DNA of 64,000 bases from the NCBI GenBank assembly GCA_023525975.1, contig CM042032.1:16436001-16500000 (forward strand), read 5' to 3'. Shown here piece after piece: positions 48,536 to 59,889 of the stretch. The notes beneath the pieces are model-generated. The model saw only the letters and a program-made list of their open reading frames with translations, was not told the DNA's origin and did not search any database. This DNA is from Smallanthus sonchifolius (lineage: Eukaryota > Streptophyta > Magnoliopsida > Asterales > Asteraceae). Each line of letters opens with the position of its first letter. The stretch's first letter is position 1. A program made the translations under genes and the position numbers.

Positions 48536-50062
48536 AATTTTTTTAAACCCTTTTTAACATTCCAAAAATTCTACAAAAATTATTTTTATAAACTTAATAC
48601 CAATTAGGTCTGATTAGTACCTTAATTAGCAATTTTTAACATAAAATAACTATTTTAGTTGTGTAAAATCTCATCTTAATCATTTAAAAAAAATATATTC
48701 TAAATCAAATTATTTAAGTTTTAAGCAAAGTATTTAATTACCTAAATTCATGGATATTGTGACAAGATTTCTATAAAAATTACATTTTCATAAATCATTT
48801 GTTTTACTATTAAAACTATATATATATATATATTATTAGATTTTAAACAAATGAAACTTTTCTAATTTATAACCACATACCTTTTTTTTAAAACATATCA
48901 CTTTAATAATAACTAAATAAATAAATTATTTATTAGTTACCTTTTTCATTAACAAATTCATTTAGAGTTTTAACTTATATATTCCCTATATTTTGACACA
49001 TTATAAATAAATAAAATAGATTTATTTGTTTTAATACATATAATATCACATTATTTTTAAAGACGCATCATATTAAATAAATAATTTATTTACTTAAATT
49101 ATTTAAACCAAAACCCTAAGACAATTTTTGAAAGTAAACATATACTTTGAACTTATACTTATATCAACTTACATCTTTTCTTTTTACATGAAATGATACA
49201 ACCCTTGTACAAATCCACACATGCCAAAATCCAATGAACATTAGATCATGACTTAGACCTTGTGCACATTATTAATTCCAGCTTATACATTTCACTCTAG
49301 GTTAAGCTTGTGATTTTTAGAATCACTTGTACTACATATTTGCTTGTGATATCTACACAATTATACAAGTGAGTTTACATAGCCCTTTTTTACACTATTT
49401 ACATTTTTGAGGTGGAACATGAGTACAATTATACAATGTTTACAAATTACACAATTCAATTCTACCCTATATTCATGTGTGCAATTTGAGCTTTATGCTT
49501 GAGTACTAGGTGTGCAAACTATAATTTGTGTGCATTTACATGTGCAATCATTAACTACACAAGCCGACGGTTAACCATGATAGATCTATTGAGTCTGACA
49601 AACCCACCCAGTTAGGGTGATTGTTACCGACAACACAATTTGGTTATTTGCATGCTAGTTACAAAGGTTTGATTGTACAACTTGTTTTCACAATAGTAAC
49701 TCTCCATATTTGCCTTATTAACCCTGATATGTATGGATTGTATGCACACAACACAATGATACTATTTAGAGTCCAAACTTATGTATGCTCACCAACTTTT
49801 TAGTTGACCTTGTTTTTATCATGTTTCATGTATGAATGTTTGAGATTGATTAAGCTTGCTTCACTTAAGTTGTGGACCTAGTTAATTTAATAAATGAACT
49901 TATTTTGTATTTCAAATTTCTTGTATTGTGGATTTGGTTTGTTTAGATTATGAAATGAAATGAGATGATTTAATATATTACAACATAGTCAACCATGTGC
50001 TCATGAAAAGTCTCCATGTCCCGCCCCAACGTTTCCGCCATCGGTTGGGGTGTGACACACGT

Positions 50063-51069
50063 TGTCTTACTCTGGATGCACACTCAGCCCATGGACTAAA
50101 CTGCTGGAATAAGTTAGTTCATACCCTCATTTGCTTTCCTCATCTAGACCTTGACATGACTCAACCCAGTTATTAAATCTTCCACTGGAATTGGACAATC
50201 TATCGCTAAAAGTCGTCACATTGAACTGTGTCTCTTATTCTCGGTAATAGTGACTAACTCGTAGACTAAATTCGTGTCTTATACAATGTATCAATGCAAA
50301 GTCGAATATAAAGAGCCGTCTGGCTTGTTTCGGCAACCAGAAATTCCGTTGAAAATGGGAGCAGATTTCTATGGATTTTATCACCAAGCTAACCCAAATT
50401 CCTAGCGGATGCGACACCATCTAGGTAATAGTAGAACGCTTAACCAAATCCGCACATTTTCTAGCAATCAAAGAGACTGACAAGATGGAGAAGTTAACTT
50501 GCATCTACATTAAGGGAGTAATCTCTTAGCACGTAATGCCAATCTCTATCATCTCGTACCGAGGCACTCGATTCATTTCACATTTCTAGCAAACAATACA
50601 ACATCTCTAGGCATGCGCCTGGAGACAAGCACAACGTAACATCCATAAAACGATGGTCATAATGAACGTATAATTCATATCATTAAAAACTTCTTACGAA
50701 CTTGTGCAATAGATTTCGGTAACAGTGGGGAAATTCACCTATCGTTAGTGGAATTCTCCTACGATAACAGTTGCCACACCAGCATCAAAGTAGCACCGTT
50801 CGAGGCGTTGTACGGACGCACATGTCGATTACCTATCTGTTGGACCGAAGTGGGTGATAGTCAACCTACTGGTCCTGAACATGTGCTCAAGACTATAGAA
50901 AGAATCATGCAAATCTGAAATCGCATGAAAGTATCCAAAAATTCGTTCTAGGCAAACAAGACAAACCAAATCCACGATATGTTGGATCACTCAAAATCCT
51001 GAGGAGGATTGGCCAAGTTGATTATCGATCGAATCTACCGAAAGAAAACTTAATAGTGTACACAATATC
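50063..51069 (+). pseudogene. pol: Element E integrase remnant
   Basis: Reading across several frames gives EPSG, RQPEIPL, FITKL, IPSGCDTI, RLTKSAHFLAIKETDKMEKL, PISIIS, FSYDNSCHTSIKVAPFEALY and CWTEVGDSQPTGPE, in the normal integrase order. These agree best with the integrase of element G (63015-64000). Stops and shifts are frequent. The remnant ends near SVHNI, where element F entered. The first 240 bases (50063-50300) have no clear match. Confidence 0.75.
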
Positions 51070-53023
51070 TGTAAGGCCCCATTCCTGGGTGACCTCACTT
51101 GTTGGATTTACTCATAAACATAGTCGTAATTACTGAACTTAAATTTAAAACATTCAGAAGTAGCGGAAGCAAACATCATTCAAATTACAATTCATAACAG
51201 CGGAAGTCTTAAAAATTGAAAAATAACATTGTCTTAACATAAATAAAAGTGGGATGTCAGTATCGTGCCGGGTAACCTTCACGCCTTCGCACGACCCTTC
51301 CTTTCTGTACCTGAAATGTATACTAAAAGTCAGCTAACGCTGGTGAGTTCTAGTTTAAAACTATTAAGTATGATCATTCTTTTCTTTATAAGTATACATA
51401 ATTATATACATTCATAACTTTTGCTTTTCTTTCATCTTTCTTTTGTGATTACATATATATATATATATATGCATTCACCTTTTTCTTTTCTTAACTTTCA
51501 TGGGTCGTACACTTAAGGGTGATCAACCCGTCATTTGTTTGCGAATGTCACAAATACAAACGCCACGGTCCATCGTCATGGCCCGCCATTCTTACAACCG
51601 TCCGGCAACTGGTGTCCGTCCATAATTTTATTCTTACAACCGTCCGGCAACTTGTGTCCGTCTGTCATGACTTACAACCGTCCTACCGTCGTAGGCCGTA
51701 ATTCGCCCGTCTACCCGAAAGTATCCGTTTCCCATGCGACTATTATTTATGCAGCCGTTCTACTATTCATAATATGCCATTTGCTTCGACCGTCCATTAA
51801 TGGCTTTCGTACGTCCTAACTGATGAAGGAACGTATTTGTCCCGGTTACAAAATAGTCACGTGGTCGTCCGTCTACCAAAGTAGCCGTTATCATCGAAGC
51901 GTCCATAACTTTTTCTTATACTTGGCAAGCAATATATACATGGATATAAAGCAAGATTTCATTCTTACACATTGTGTTATTCTTTCATTCATTCTATATA
52001 ATCATACGATTCATTCTTTGTGCATAATTCATTTTTGTATATATATATATATAATATATATTAGTATATCACGTATGATCACATTACCATTCATATCATT
52101 TATTCATTTAGTGTATAAATTTCAGCCCCAAAACATTTAATAAGGTTTGCACATAACATAGAAGGGGGCACATAGAACTCACCTGAAAAGCTAGTCTTGG
52201 TTGTCCTAAACAAAGGTCCAACAACGTCACATACGATCTGAATTAGGTAGTTTAAATACACATCAGACCCAACCCCGACTCTAACGGTTCAATCATTCTA
52301 AACATACTGACTTTACTTACTGGTCTGGTGCCTGCGCACTTAGTAAGTGCGCAGGGCCTTGCTCATGCGTACTTGGTAAGTACGCATGATCTTTCTCCTG
52401 CGTACTTGGTAAGTACGCATAATCTTTCTCCTGCGTACTTGGTAAGTACGCATGATCTTTCTCCTGCGTACTTGTAAGTTCGCAGGACGTTCCTACTGCG
52501 TACTTGATAAGTACGCAGCACCTGTTTCCTGGACAAATCCGCAATTCTTGCATGTTAATCCGATCATGCTAATCTTACAATTTTCTTTGATCAAAAGGTG
52601 CGGTTTTCACTCTAGATGCTAGTTCTAAGCTTATTTTCAAGTTTCATCCATAAAAACGTCTCCTATTTAGCTAAAACCCGAGAAATCCCAAAACAAACAA
52701 AAACTCAGATTATGGTCGAATCGTTACATGGATTGGACTTCTGATTCGGAGGTTTTACTCACGAGCTCAGCGGTAACGTGCTCCTTCAATCTCGTGTCGA
52801 TCCGTTGACTTTCTCTCTCTAGACCCGAGCTCTCCTTTCTCTCTCTAGAATGATGAAATAAAGAAGAAATGGTGAAGTGGGCTGCCTTGCCCCTTATATA
52901 CGTGGGCCTTCATCGGCCCGTTTGAGCCGAGCCCAAGCCCATCCGTTTTTCTTTTGTTTTATGACGATTAAGCCTCTATCGCGTTATTGTTTACTAATTT
53001 ATATTTTTTTTTTGGATGTTACA
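51070..53023 (-). mobile_element. Element F 3' LTR
   Basis: 1,954 bp with inverted ends TGTAA and TTACA. It contains CTTACAACCGTCC repeats (about 51588-51685), a TA microsatellite near 51454-51471 and a six-unit hairpin array (52331-52520). ORFs in it (for example 51535-51819, 51823-52140, 52317-52553) are readings of LTR and repeat sequence. Confidence 0.94.
52331..52520. repeat. Hairpin array in the F 3' LTR
   Basis: Six units of the type TGCGTACTT-GGT-AAGTACGCA. The first unit is TGCGCACTT-AGT-AAGTGCGCA, with both stem halves changed together. Spacers such as TGATCTTTCTCC repeat as well, giving a period of about 32-33 bp. Confidence 0.92.
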
Positions 53024-53062
53024 AGTCTACCCTCCTTAAAGAGGTTTCGCCCTCGAAACCGC
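53024..53062 (-). other. Element F polypurine tract region
   Basis: On the minus strand AAGGAGGGTAGACT precedes the LTR start TGTAACATCC, after a TTTCGAGGGCGAAACC block just like the TTTCGGGACGAAATTCC block of other Gypsy elements here. Confidence 0.75.
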
Positions 53063-56000
53063 TTATACGTTAAACAATTTAGGGTATAGTCCCCTCATCT
53101 CGTCTTCTTTTTCCCATGTAGCTTCTGACCCTTTTCTGTGCTTCCATTGTATTTTGACTAAAGGAATCGACTTATTGCGTAGTCGTTTCTCAGCTCGGTC
53201 AATAATGGCTATCGGTTCCTCCACATAATTTAGTCTGTCATCCACTTCGATCTCGTCGTAAGGTATGTGAGTTGTGTCGTCTGCTAGGCAATTGCGTAAG
53301 TGCGACATGTGGAACGTAGGGTGTATTCCACTAAGCTCAACAGGTAGGTCGAGTCTGTAAGCAACTTGACCCACTCTCGCTAAAATCTTGAAAGGTCCGA
53401 CAAACCTTGGACATAGTTTGCCACGTCTTCTGAATCGGATGATTCCTTTCCATGGTGATACCTTTAACAGTACCATGTCCCCCACTTGAAACTCTAAATC
53501 CCTTCTTCTCTTATCCGCATATGATTTCTGTCTGTCTTTTGCAGCTTTCATTCTAGCCTTGATTTGATCAAATTTTTCAGAAGTAGCTTTGACCACTTCG
53601 AGACTTGCAAAATCCTTTTGTCCAATTTCCCCCCAACAAACCGGGGTCCTACATTTCCTCCCATACAACATTTTAAATGGCGGCATGCCAATAGTCGAGT
53701 GATAGCTGTTGTTATATGAAAATTCTGCCAATGGTAGATGGCTGTCCCAACTCCCACCGAAGTCAATGATACAGGCCCGGAGCATGTCCTCCAAGGTCTG
53801 AATGGTCCTTTCCGATTGTCCATCGGTTTGGGGGTGGTAAGCAGTGCTGATGTTCAGTCTAGTGCCCATTGCTTCATTGAATTTCTTCCAAAACCTTGAC
53901 ATGAATCTAGTATCCCTGCCAGACACAATCGACAGCGGCATACCATGTCTACTCACAACTTCCTTGATAAATATTTCTGCTAGTCTTTCTGACGAAGAAG
54001 TCTCACGTATTGGCAAGAAGTGAGCACTTTTCGTTAAGCGGTCGACGATCACCCAAATGGTATCATTTCCTTTAGTTGTTCGTGGTAGCTTGGTAATGAA
54101 GTCCATCGTGATCTCCTCCCACTTCCATTCCGGTATTGGTAAGGGTTGCATTTTACCGCATGGTTTCTGGTGATCGGCCTTAACTAGTGAACACGTCAAG
54201 CACTTGTTCACGTACTCAGTCACATCATTCTTCATGCCCGGCCACCAGTACTCTTTCTTCAAGTCTTGATACATTTTGTTTGTCCCGGGGTGGATAGAAT
54301 AACGAGACTTATGGGCCTCATCGAGTATTTTGGCTCTAAGCTCGCCAATCTTAGGTATCCACATCCGGCCAAACCTAGTTCGTACACTGTATGCATTTGC
54401 ATCTAAATTCCCTTGTTGTCCTACTATTCTTTCCCGTTTTATATTTCTTTCTGATAGTGCTTCATCTTGTGCCTTTGATATTTCACTCATCAAATCTGGC
54501 GTTATAATCAGCTGACACGCTTTGATCCGCATAGGTGTCGATTCTTCCTTTCTACTTAAAGCGTCAGCCAACACGTTTGCCTTTCCTGGATGGTACAATA
54601 TCTCACAGTCATAGTCCTTCAGTAGCTCTAACCACCTCCTTTGTCTCATGTTTAATTCCTTTTGCTCGAAAAAGTACTTTAGGCTTTTGTGATCGGAGTA
54701 AATGGTGCATTTGACTCCTTACAGATAGTGCCTCCATATTTTCAACGCGAAAACTACTGCTGCTAACTCTAGATCGTGTGTTGGGTAGTTAGCCTCGTGA
54801 ATCTTTAGTTGCCGCGAGGCGTAAGCAATTACCTTTCCTCGTTGCATAAGTACGCACCCCAAACCCTGCCCCGAAGCATCAGAATAGACTACCAAGTCTT
54901 CATTTCCCTCAGGTAGAGTCAAGACTGGAGCTTGGGTTAATCGTGCCTTAAGTTCTTCAAACGCGTTGTTTTGGGTTTGACCCCATTCATACTTCACTTC
55001 CTTCCGTGTCAACTTAGTTAGTGGCAAGGTTATTCTTGAAAAATCTTGAATGAACCTTCGATAGTAGCCTGCCAATCCCAGAAAACTTCGTATCTCTGTT
55101 GGTGTCTTTGGAACGTTCCATTCCTTTACTGTCTTGATCTTTGCAGGATCCACCATAATTCCGTTTGGGTTTATTACATGACCTAGGAATTGGACTTCCC
55201 TAAGCCAGAACGCGCATTTGGAGAATTTTGCATACAACTTTTCCTGCTTTAGCACCTCCAGAACCTCCCTTAGGTGACAGTGGTGATCACCCTCGCTTTT
55301 CGAATATACCAGTATGTCGTCTATAAAAACTATCACTGATCGATCCAACATGGGTCGACATACTCTATTCATCAAATCCATAAATGCTGCTGGTGCGTTG
55401 GTCAATCCGATGGACATCACGAGAAACTCATAGTGCCCATAACGCGTGCAAAGCACGGTCTTTGGTACGTCTTCTTCTCTTACTTTCAACTGATGGTAAC
55501 CCGACCTAAGATCGATCTTTGAAAACCAACTTGCACCTTGCAGTTGATCAAAAAGGTCGTCTATTCTAGGCACTGGGTATTTGTTATTTACTGTCATCTT
55601 GTTCAACTCGCGGTAGTCAATGCACATGCGCATGCTGCCGTCCTTCTTCTTTACAAATAGTACCGGAGCGCCCCACGGTGAGATGCTCGGTCTAATAAAT
55701 CCTTTTTCTGTTAGTTCCTCTAGTTGAGACATCAATTCTTTCATTTCTGACGGAGCCAATTGGTAGGGGGCTTTGGCAACGGGCTCAGCTCCTGGCAATA
55801 AGTCAATCTGAAATTCTATTTCCCGATCGGGTGGTATCCCAGGTAGATCCTCAGGGAATACTTCCGGAAAGTTGCACACCACGGGTACATTCTTGAGTTC
55901 ATTCATTTTCATTCTATCATCAATAACATATGCCAAATAAGCTTCGCAACCGCGCCTCATGTATCTTTCGGCCTTGATCATTGAGATGATGTTCGGCATC

Positions 56001-57631
56001 GTGCAATTCCAATCCCCATAAACCGTAATTGGACTGCCGCTAGGAGCTTTGAGGTGTATCCTCTTACGTTTACATATGATTTGAGCTTCGTTGGCAGCTA
56101 GCCAATCCACACCCAATACTATATCGAATCCTCCTAAGGTGAGAAGGAATAATCTAGAAGGGAACTTATGACCCTCTATTTCTATGATGCAATCCTCTGT
56201 TACTTGAAATACTGCCGAATTTTTACCAACGGCAGTTTGTACGCTAAAGACCTTTACTATGGTGTTGATAGTGCAACCTAGTTTACGACTAAATGCAAGG
56301 GATATAAAACTTTTACTAGCACCAGAGTCAAATAAAATAGCAGCATGTTTGTTATTAACTAGGAACGTACCTGACACAACATCAGGGTTTCCCCTTGCTT
56401 CCTCCTCAGTCAGGGCGTAGGCTCGTGTCCTAGCCTTTGGATGTTCTTGTTCCTTTTCTTTTCCCAAACTAGATTGTCTGGTTTTTCTGCAACTCTTGGT
56501 CAGATGTCCAAATTGTCCACAACTTTGGCATTTAGTGTCTCTCAAACAGTCGCGAGAATAGTGTCTCGCCTTCCCACACCTATAACATGTGGTGGTGCCG
56601 ACTCGACACTCGCCAAGATGTTGCCTTCCACATTTCTTGCAAGTTCCATACCCTTCTGACCTTGGTTTCTTAATTTCGGTTGTTACATTCCCTCTTCCGG
56701 TGCCTCTAGACGGGTTCTCCCATTTTCTCTTTTGGGTCTCTGTTGGTGGGTCCTCATTGGCATAATCGTCGTAGACGATTCCGCTCAGATTCACTACCGA
56801 CTCGAAGGTCAAGGGTAGGTTGGCTTTCACATGGACACGGACCCTTTGAAATAGGCCCTTCACATAATACTTGATCATTCGCTCTTCTGTCTCCACTAGG
56901 TGGGGTACCAGTTGAGCTAGCTCATTGAATCTTGAGGTATACTGACGGTGCGTCTTGTTGCCCGCCTTAAAGTTTAGGAATTCGTTTTCCACTCGATCAA
57001 TTTCGTTCTGGGGACAGAACTTTTGAATTATAAGCTTCTTCAGGTCTTCCCATGTCATTCTGGCGATAGCATTTGGCGACTTTGTTCTCTGAATGTTTCT
57101 CCACCAACCTAGTGCTTCGTTGGTGAAAGAATGAGCAACATATTTAACCGCCTGGTCCGGTCAACACTCGCTGATGTTAATTACAGCGTTCATCCTCTCA
57201 ATCCATTCGAGCGTTGCCACTGAATCCTTGCTCCCATCAAAATTGGGTGGGTCTCCATCTTTGAATCCTTTGTAAGTGCACCCACGATTGCTTGATCCCA
57301 TTTTCACTTCATCCCCATCACTATCATACACTTTCTCTTCATGGCCTCCTTCATCATCCTCTTTACTTTTCTTTAGTGCCTCGGATAGTAGATCAGGCAA
57401 TACTTTCTTTAGAGTGAGCACAACTTCAAGGGCAATAGCATCCCTGACTTTGGGTTCCAACTGTATCGGCCCTGGATTGTCGTCTCCAGTTGGGGTCACT
57501 TCTGTTTCGTGCACACTCTCAGTGTGTTATGCGTGCACACTCTCTTCTTCTTCTAGTCTTTGATTCAACGGGGGTCTACCTACTCGGCCAGTGCGACCGC
57601 CTCGGCGTCCTGTTCTTCCTCCACCAGCCAT
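53063..57631 (-). pseudogene. gag-pol: Element F gag-pol, one frame with three stops
   Basis: The whole polyprotein lies in one frame, 57631 down to 53063, about 1,520 codons. The start MAGGGRTGRRGGRTGRVG at 57631 is preferred to the later Met at 57514 because it gives the usual basic gag N-terminus. Stops are a TAA near 57515-57540, TGA at 57161-57163 (an Arg codon in relatives) and TAA at 54719-54721 (HYL*GVKC). Gag has three Cys-rich knuckles (CKKCGRQHLGEC, CYRCGKARHYSRDC, CQSCGQFGHLTKSC). Protease has FDSGASKSF (about 56320), RT has VFIDDILVYS (about 55322), RNase H has VVYSDASGQG, integrase has the CLTCSLVKADHQ zinc end and HPQTDGQSERT. The tail IPLVKIQWKHRKGSEATWEK (in part) is chromodomain-like. 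Catalytic residues look intact. Confidence 0.93.
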
Positions 57632-57971
57632 AATTCTTAGTTTCCTGATAGTTATAGAGGGAATACATCAATGTCATTTCTTCAGATCATAGTTTGGAAC
57701 AGTACGAGCAAGGTAAATTTTTGATTACAGTGACCGGTTTGTGATTACTAATTTACATTGCTTTTCGGGTTCAAAACTCTTCAATTCGGTTGTGACATTG
57801 ACATCTATTTGTTCTAAGTTAAGGTGTCTATTCTTATCCAAGTGTATTAACTCTAGTACTTACTTGACCGTGCTGGCGTTGGCGTTGGTTACCCATACTG
57901 ACATCCGTGCGTTGGTCCCATAATCAGTTTGAGTCCAGACATTTAGGGATGTCTGAATCTCTCAAACTATT

Positions 57972-57983
57972 GCTCTGATACCA
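57972..57983 (-). other. Primer-binding site of element F
   Basis: GCTCTGATACCA on the plus strand is the complement of TGGTATCAGAGC. It lies three bases from the 5' LTR. Confidence 0.92.
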
Positions 57984-57986
57984 ACT

Positions 57987-59889
57987 TGTAAGGCCCCATT
58001 CCCGGGTGACCTCACTTGTTGGATTTACTCATAAACATAGTTGTAATTACTGAACTTAAATTTAAAACATTCAGAAGTAACGGAAGCAAACATCATTCAA
58101 ATTACATGTCAAAATAGCGGAAGTCTTAAAAATTGAAACATAACATTGTCTTAACATATATAAAAGTGGGATGTCAGTCTTGTGCCGGGTAACCTTCACG
58201 CCTTCGCACGACCCTTCCTTTATGTACCTGAAATGTATACTAAAAGTCAGCTAACGCTGGTGAGTTCTAGTTTAAAACTATTAAGTATGATCATACTTTT
58301 CTTTATAAGTATACATAATTATATACATTCATAACTTTTGCTTTTCTTTCATCTTTCTTTTGTGATTACATATATATATATATGCATTCACCTTTTCCTT
58401 TTCTTAACTTTCATGGGTCATACACTTAAGGGTGATCAACCCGTCATTTGTTTGCGAATGTCACAAAGACAAACGGAATGGTCCATCGTCATCGCCCGCC
58501 ATTCTTACAACCGTCCGGCAACTGGTGTCCGTCCGTAATTTTATTCTTACAACCGTCCGGCAACTTGTGTCCGTCCATCATGACTTACAACCGTCCTACC
58601 GTCGTAGGCCGTAATTCGCCCGTCTACCCGAAAGTATCCGTTTCCCATGCGACTATTATTTATGCAACCGTTCTACAATTCATAATATGCCATTTGCTTC
58701 GACCGTCTATTAATGGCTTTCGTACATCCTAGGTGATGAAGGAACGTATTTGTCCCGGTTACAAAATAGTCACGTGGTCGTCCGTCTACCGAAGTAGCCG
58801 TTATCATCGAAGCGTCCATAACTTTTTCTTATACTTGGCAAGCAATATATACATTGATATAAAGCAAGATTTCATTCTTACACATTGTGTTATTCTTTCA
58901 TTCATTCTATATAATCATACGATTCATTCTTTGTGCATAATTCATTTTCGTATATATATAAAATATATATTAGTATATCACGTATGATCACATTACCATT
59001 CATATCATTTATTCATTTAGTGTATACATTTCAGTCCCAAAACATTTAATAAGATTTGCACATAACATAGAAGGGGCCACATAGAACTCACCTGAAAAGC
59101 TAGTCTTGGTTGTCCTAAACAAAGGTCCAACAACGTCACATACGATCTGAATTAGGTAGTTTAAATACACATCAGACCCAACCCCGACTCTAACGGTTCA
59201 TTCATTCTAGCCATACTGACTTTACTTACTGGTCTGCTGCCTGCGCACTGATCATGCGTACTTGATAAGTACTAATGATCTTTCTCCTGCGTACTTGGTA
59301 AGTGCGCATGATCTTTCTCCTGCGTACTTGGTAAGCACGCATGATCTTTCTCCTGCGTACTTGGTAAGTACGCATGATCTTTCTCCTGCGTACTTGTAAG
59401 TACGCAGGACGTTCCTACTGCGTACTTGATAAGTACGCAGCACCTATTTCCTGGACAAGTCCGCAATTCTTGCATGTTTAATTCGCTCATGCTAATCTTA
59501 TAATTTTCTTTGATCAAAAGGTGCGGTTTTCACTCTAGATGCTAGTTTTAAGCTTATTTTCAAGTTTCATCCATAAAAATGTCTCCTATTTAGCTAAAAC
59601 CCGAGAAACCCCAAAACAAACAAAAACTCAGATTATGGTCGAATCGTTACCTGGATTGGACTTCTGATTCAGAGGTTTTACTCACGAGCTCAGCTGTAAC
59701 GTGCTCCTTCAATCTCGTGTCTATCCGTTGACTTTCTCTCTCTATACCCTAGCTCTCCTTTCTCTCTCTAGAATGATGAAATGAAGATGAAATGGTGAAG
59801 TGGGCTGCCTTGCCCCTTATATACGTGGGCTTTCATAGGCCCGTTGGTGCCGATCCCAAGCTCATCCGTTTTTCTTTTGTTTTATGACG
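57987..59889 (-). mobile_element. Element F 5' LTR, truncated at its outer end
   Basis: It matches the 3' LTR from TGTAAGGCCCC to TTTATGACGA, then stops. The last 65 bases or so, up to GGATGTTACA, are missing. The next sequence is the LTR of element G, also cut. The ORF set here mirrors that of the other LTR and is not coding. Confidence 0.9.
59240..59442. repeat. Hairpin array in the F 5' LTR
   Basis: Six units of the same motif. The first unit has lost its second half (TGCGCACTGATCATGCG), two have one-base stem mismatches, and the fifth (TGCGTACTTGTAAGTACGCA) is perfect here but mismatched in the other LTR. Confidence 0.9.

Larger units (their letters stand above)
4657..50057 (+). mobile_element. 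Element A: Ty3/Gypsy (Tekay-like) retrotransposon, interrupted by element B
   Basis: The ends are TGTAACA and TGTGACA, and the element is flanked by a perfect 5-bp duplication CACGT (4652-4656 and 50058-50062). Its own sequence is 4657-6684 plus 41060-50057; everything between is Copia B and its inserts. Without the inserts the LTRs are about 2,922 and 2,945 bp and the whole element is about 11 kb. The internal order is PBS, leader, gag, protease, RT, RNase H, integrase and a chromodomain-like tail, which is the Ty3/Gypsy order. Long LTRs and that C-terminal tail point to the Tekay/Del lineage of chromoviruses. The polyprotein is defective. Confidence 0.92.
47113..50057 (+). mobile_element. 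Element A 3' LTR
   Basis: Complete LTR (2,945 bp), TGTAACATTTC to TGTGACA, followed by the duplication CACGT. It shows the uninterrupted target of element B near 49160 (ACTTATATCAACTT). The ORFs inside it are not supported. Confidence 0.95.
51070..59889 (-). mobile_element. Element F: minus-strand Ty3/Gypsy (Tekay-like) retrotransposon
   Basis: On the plus strand it starts TGTAAGGCCCC at 51070 and its left LTR ends GGATGTTACA. Read on the minus strand it has a 5' LTR (right), PBS, one gag-pol frame, a polypurine tract and a 3' LTR (left). The right LTR lacks its outer 65 bases or so, and no right target duplication remains; the left flank is ATATC. It belongs to a different family from A, C and D. 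Confidence 0.92.

Noticed and set aside
51535..52140. ORFs repeated in both F LTRs as a possible LTR-encoded protein
   Set aside because: They are composed of CTTACAACCGTCC repeats and AT-rich sequence, and the second one is split or shortened in the other LTR.
52331..52520. Regularly spaced direct repeats resembling a CRISPR array
   Set aside because: The spacers between units are repeats themselves, the sequence is inside an LTR of a plant retrotransposon, and no cas genes exist here.
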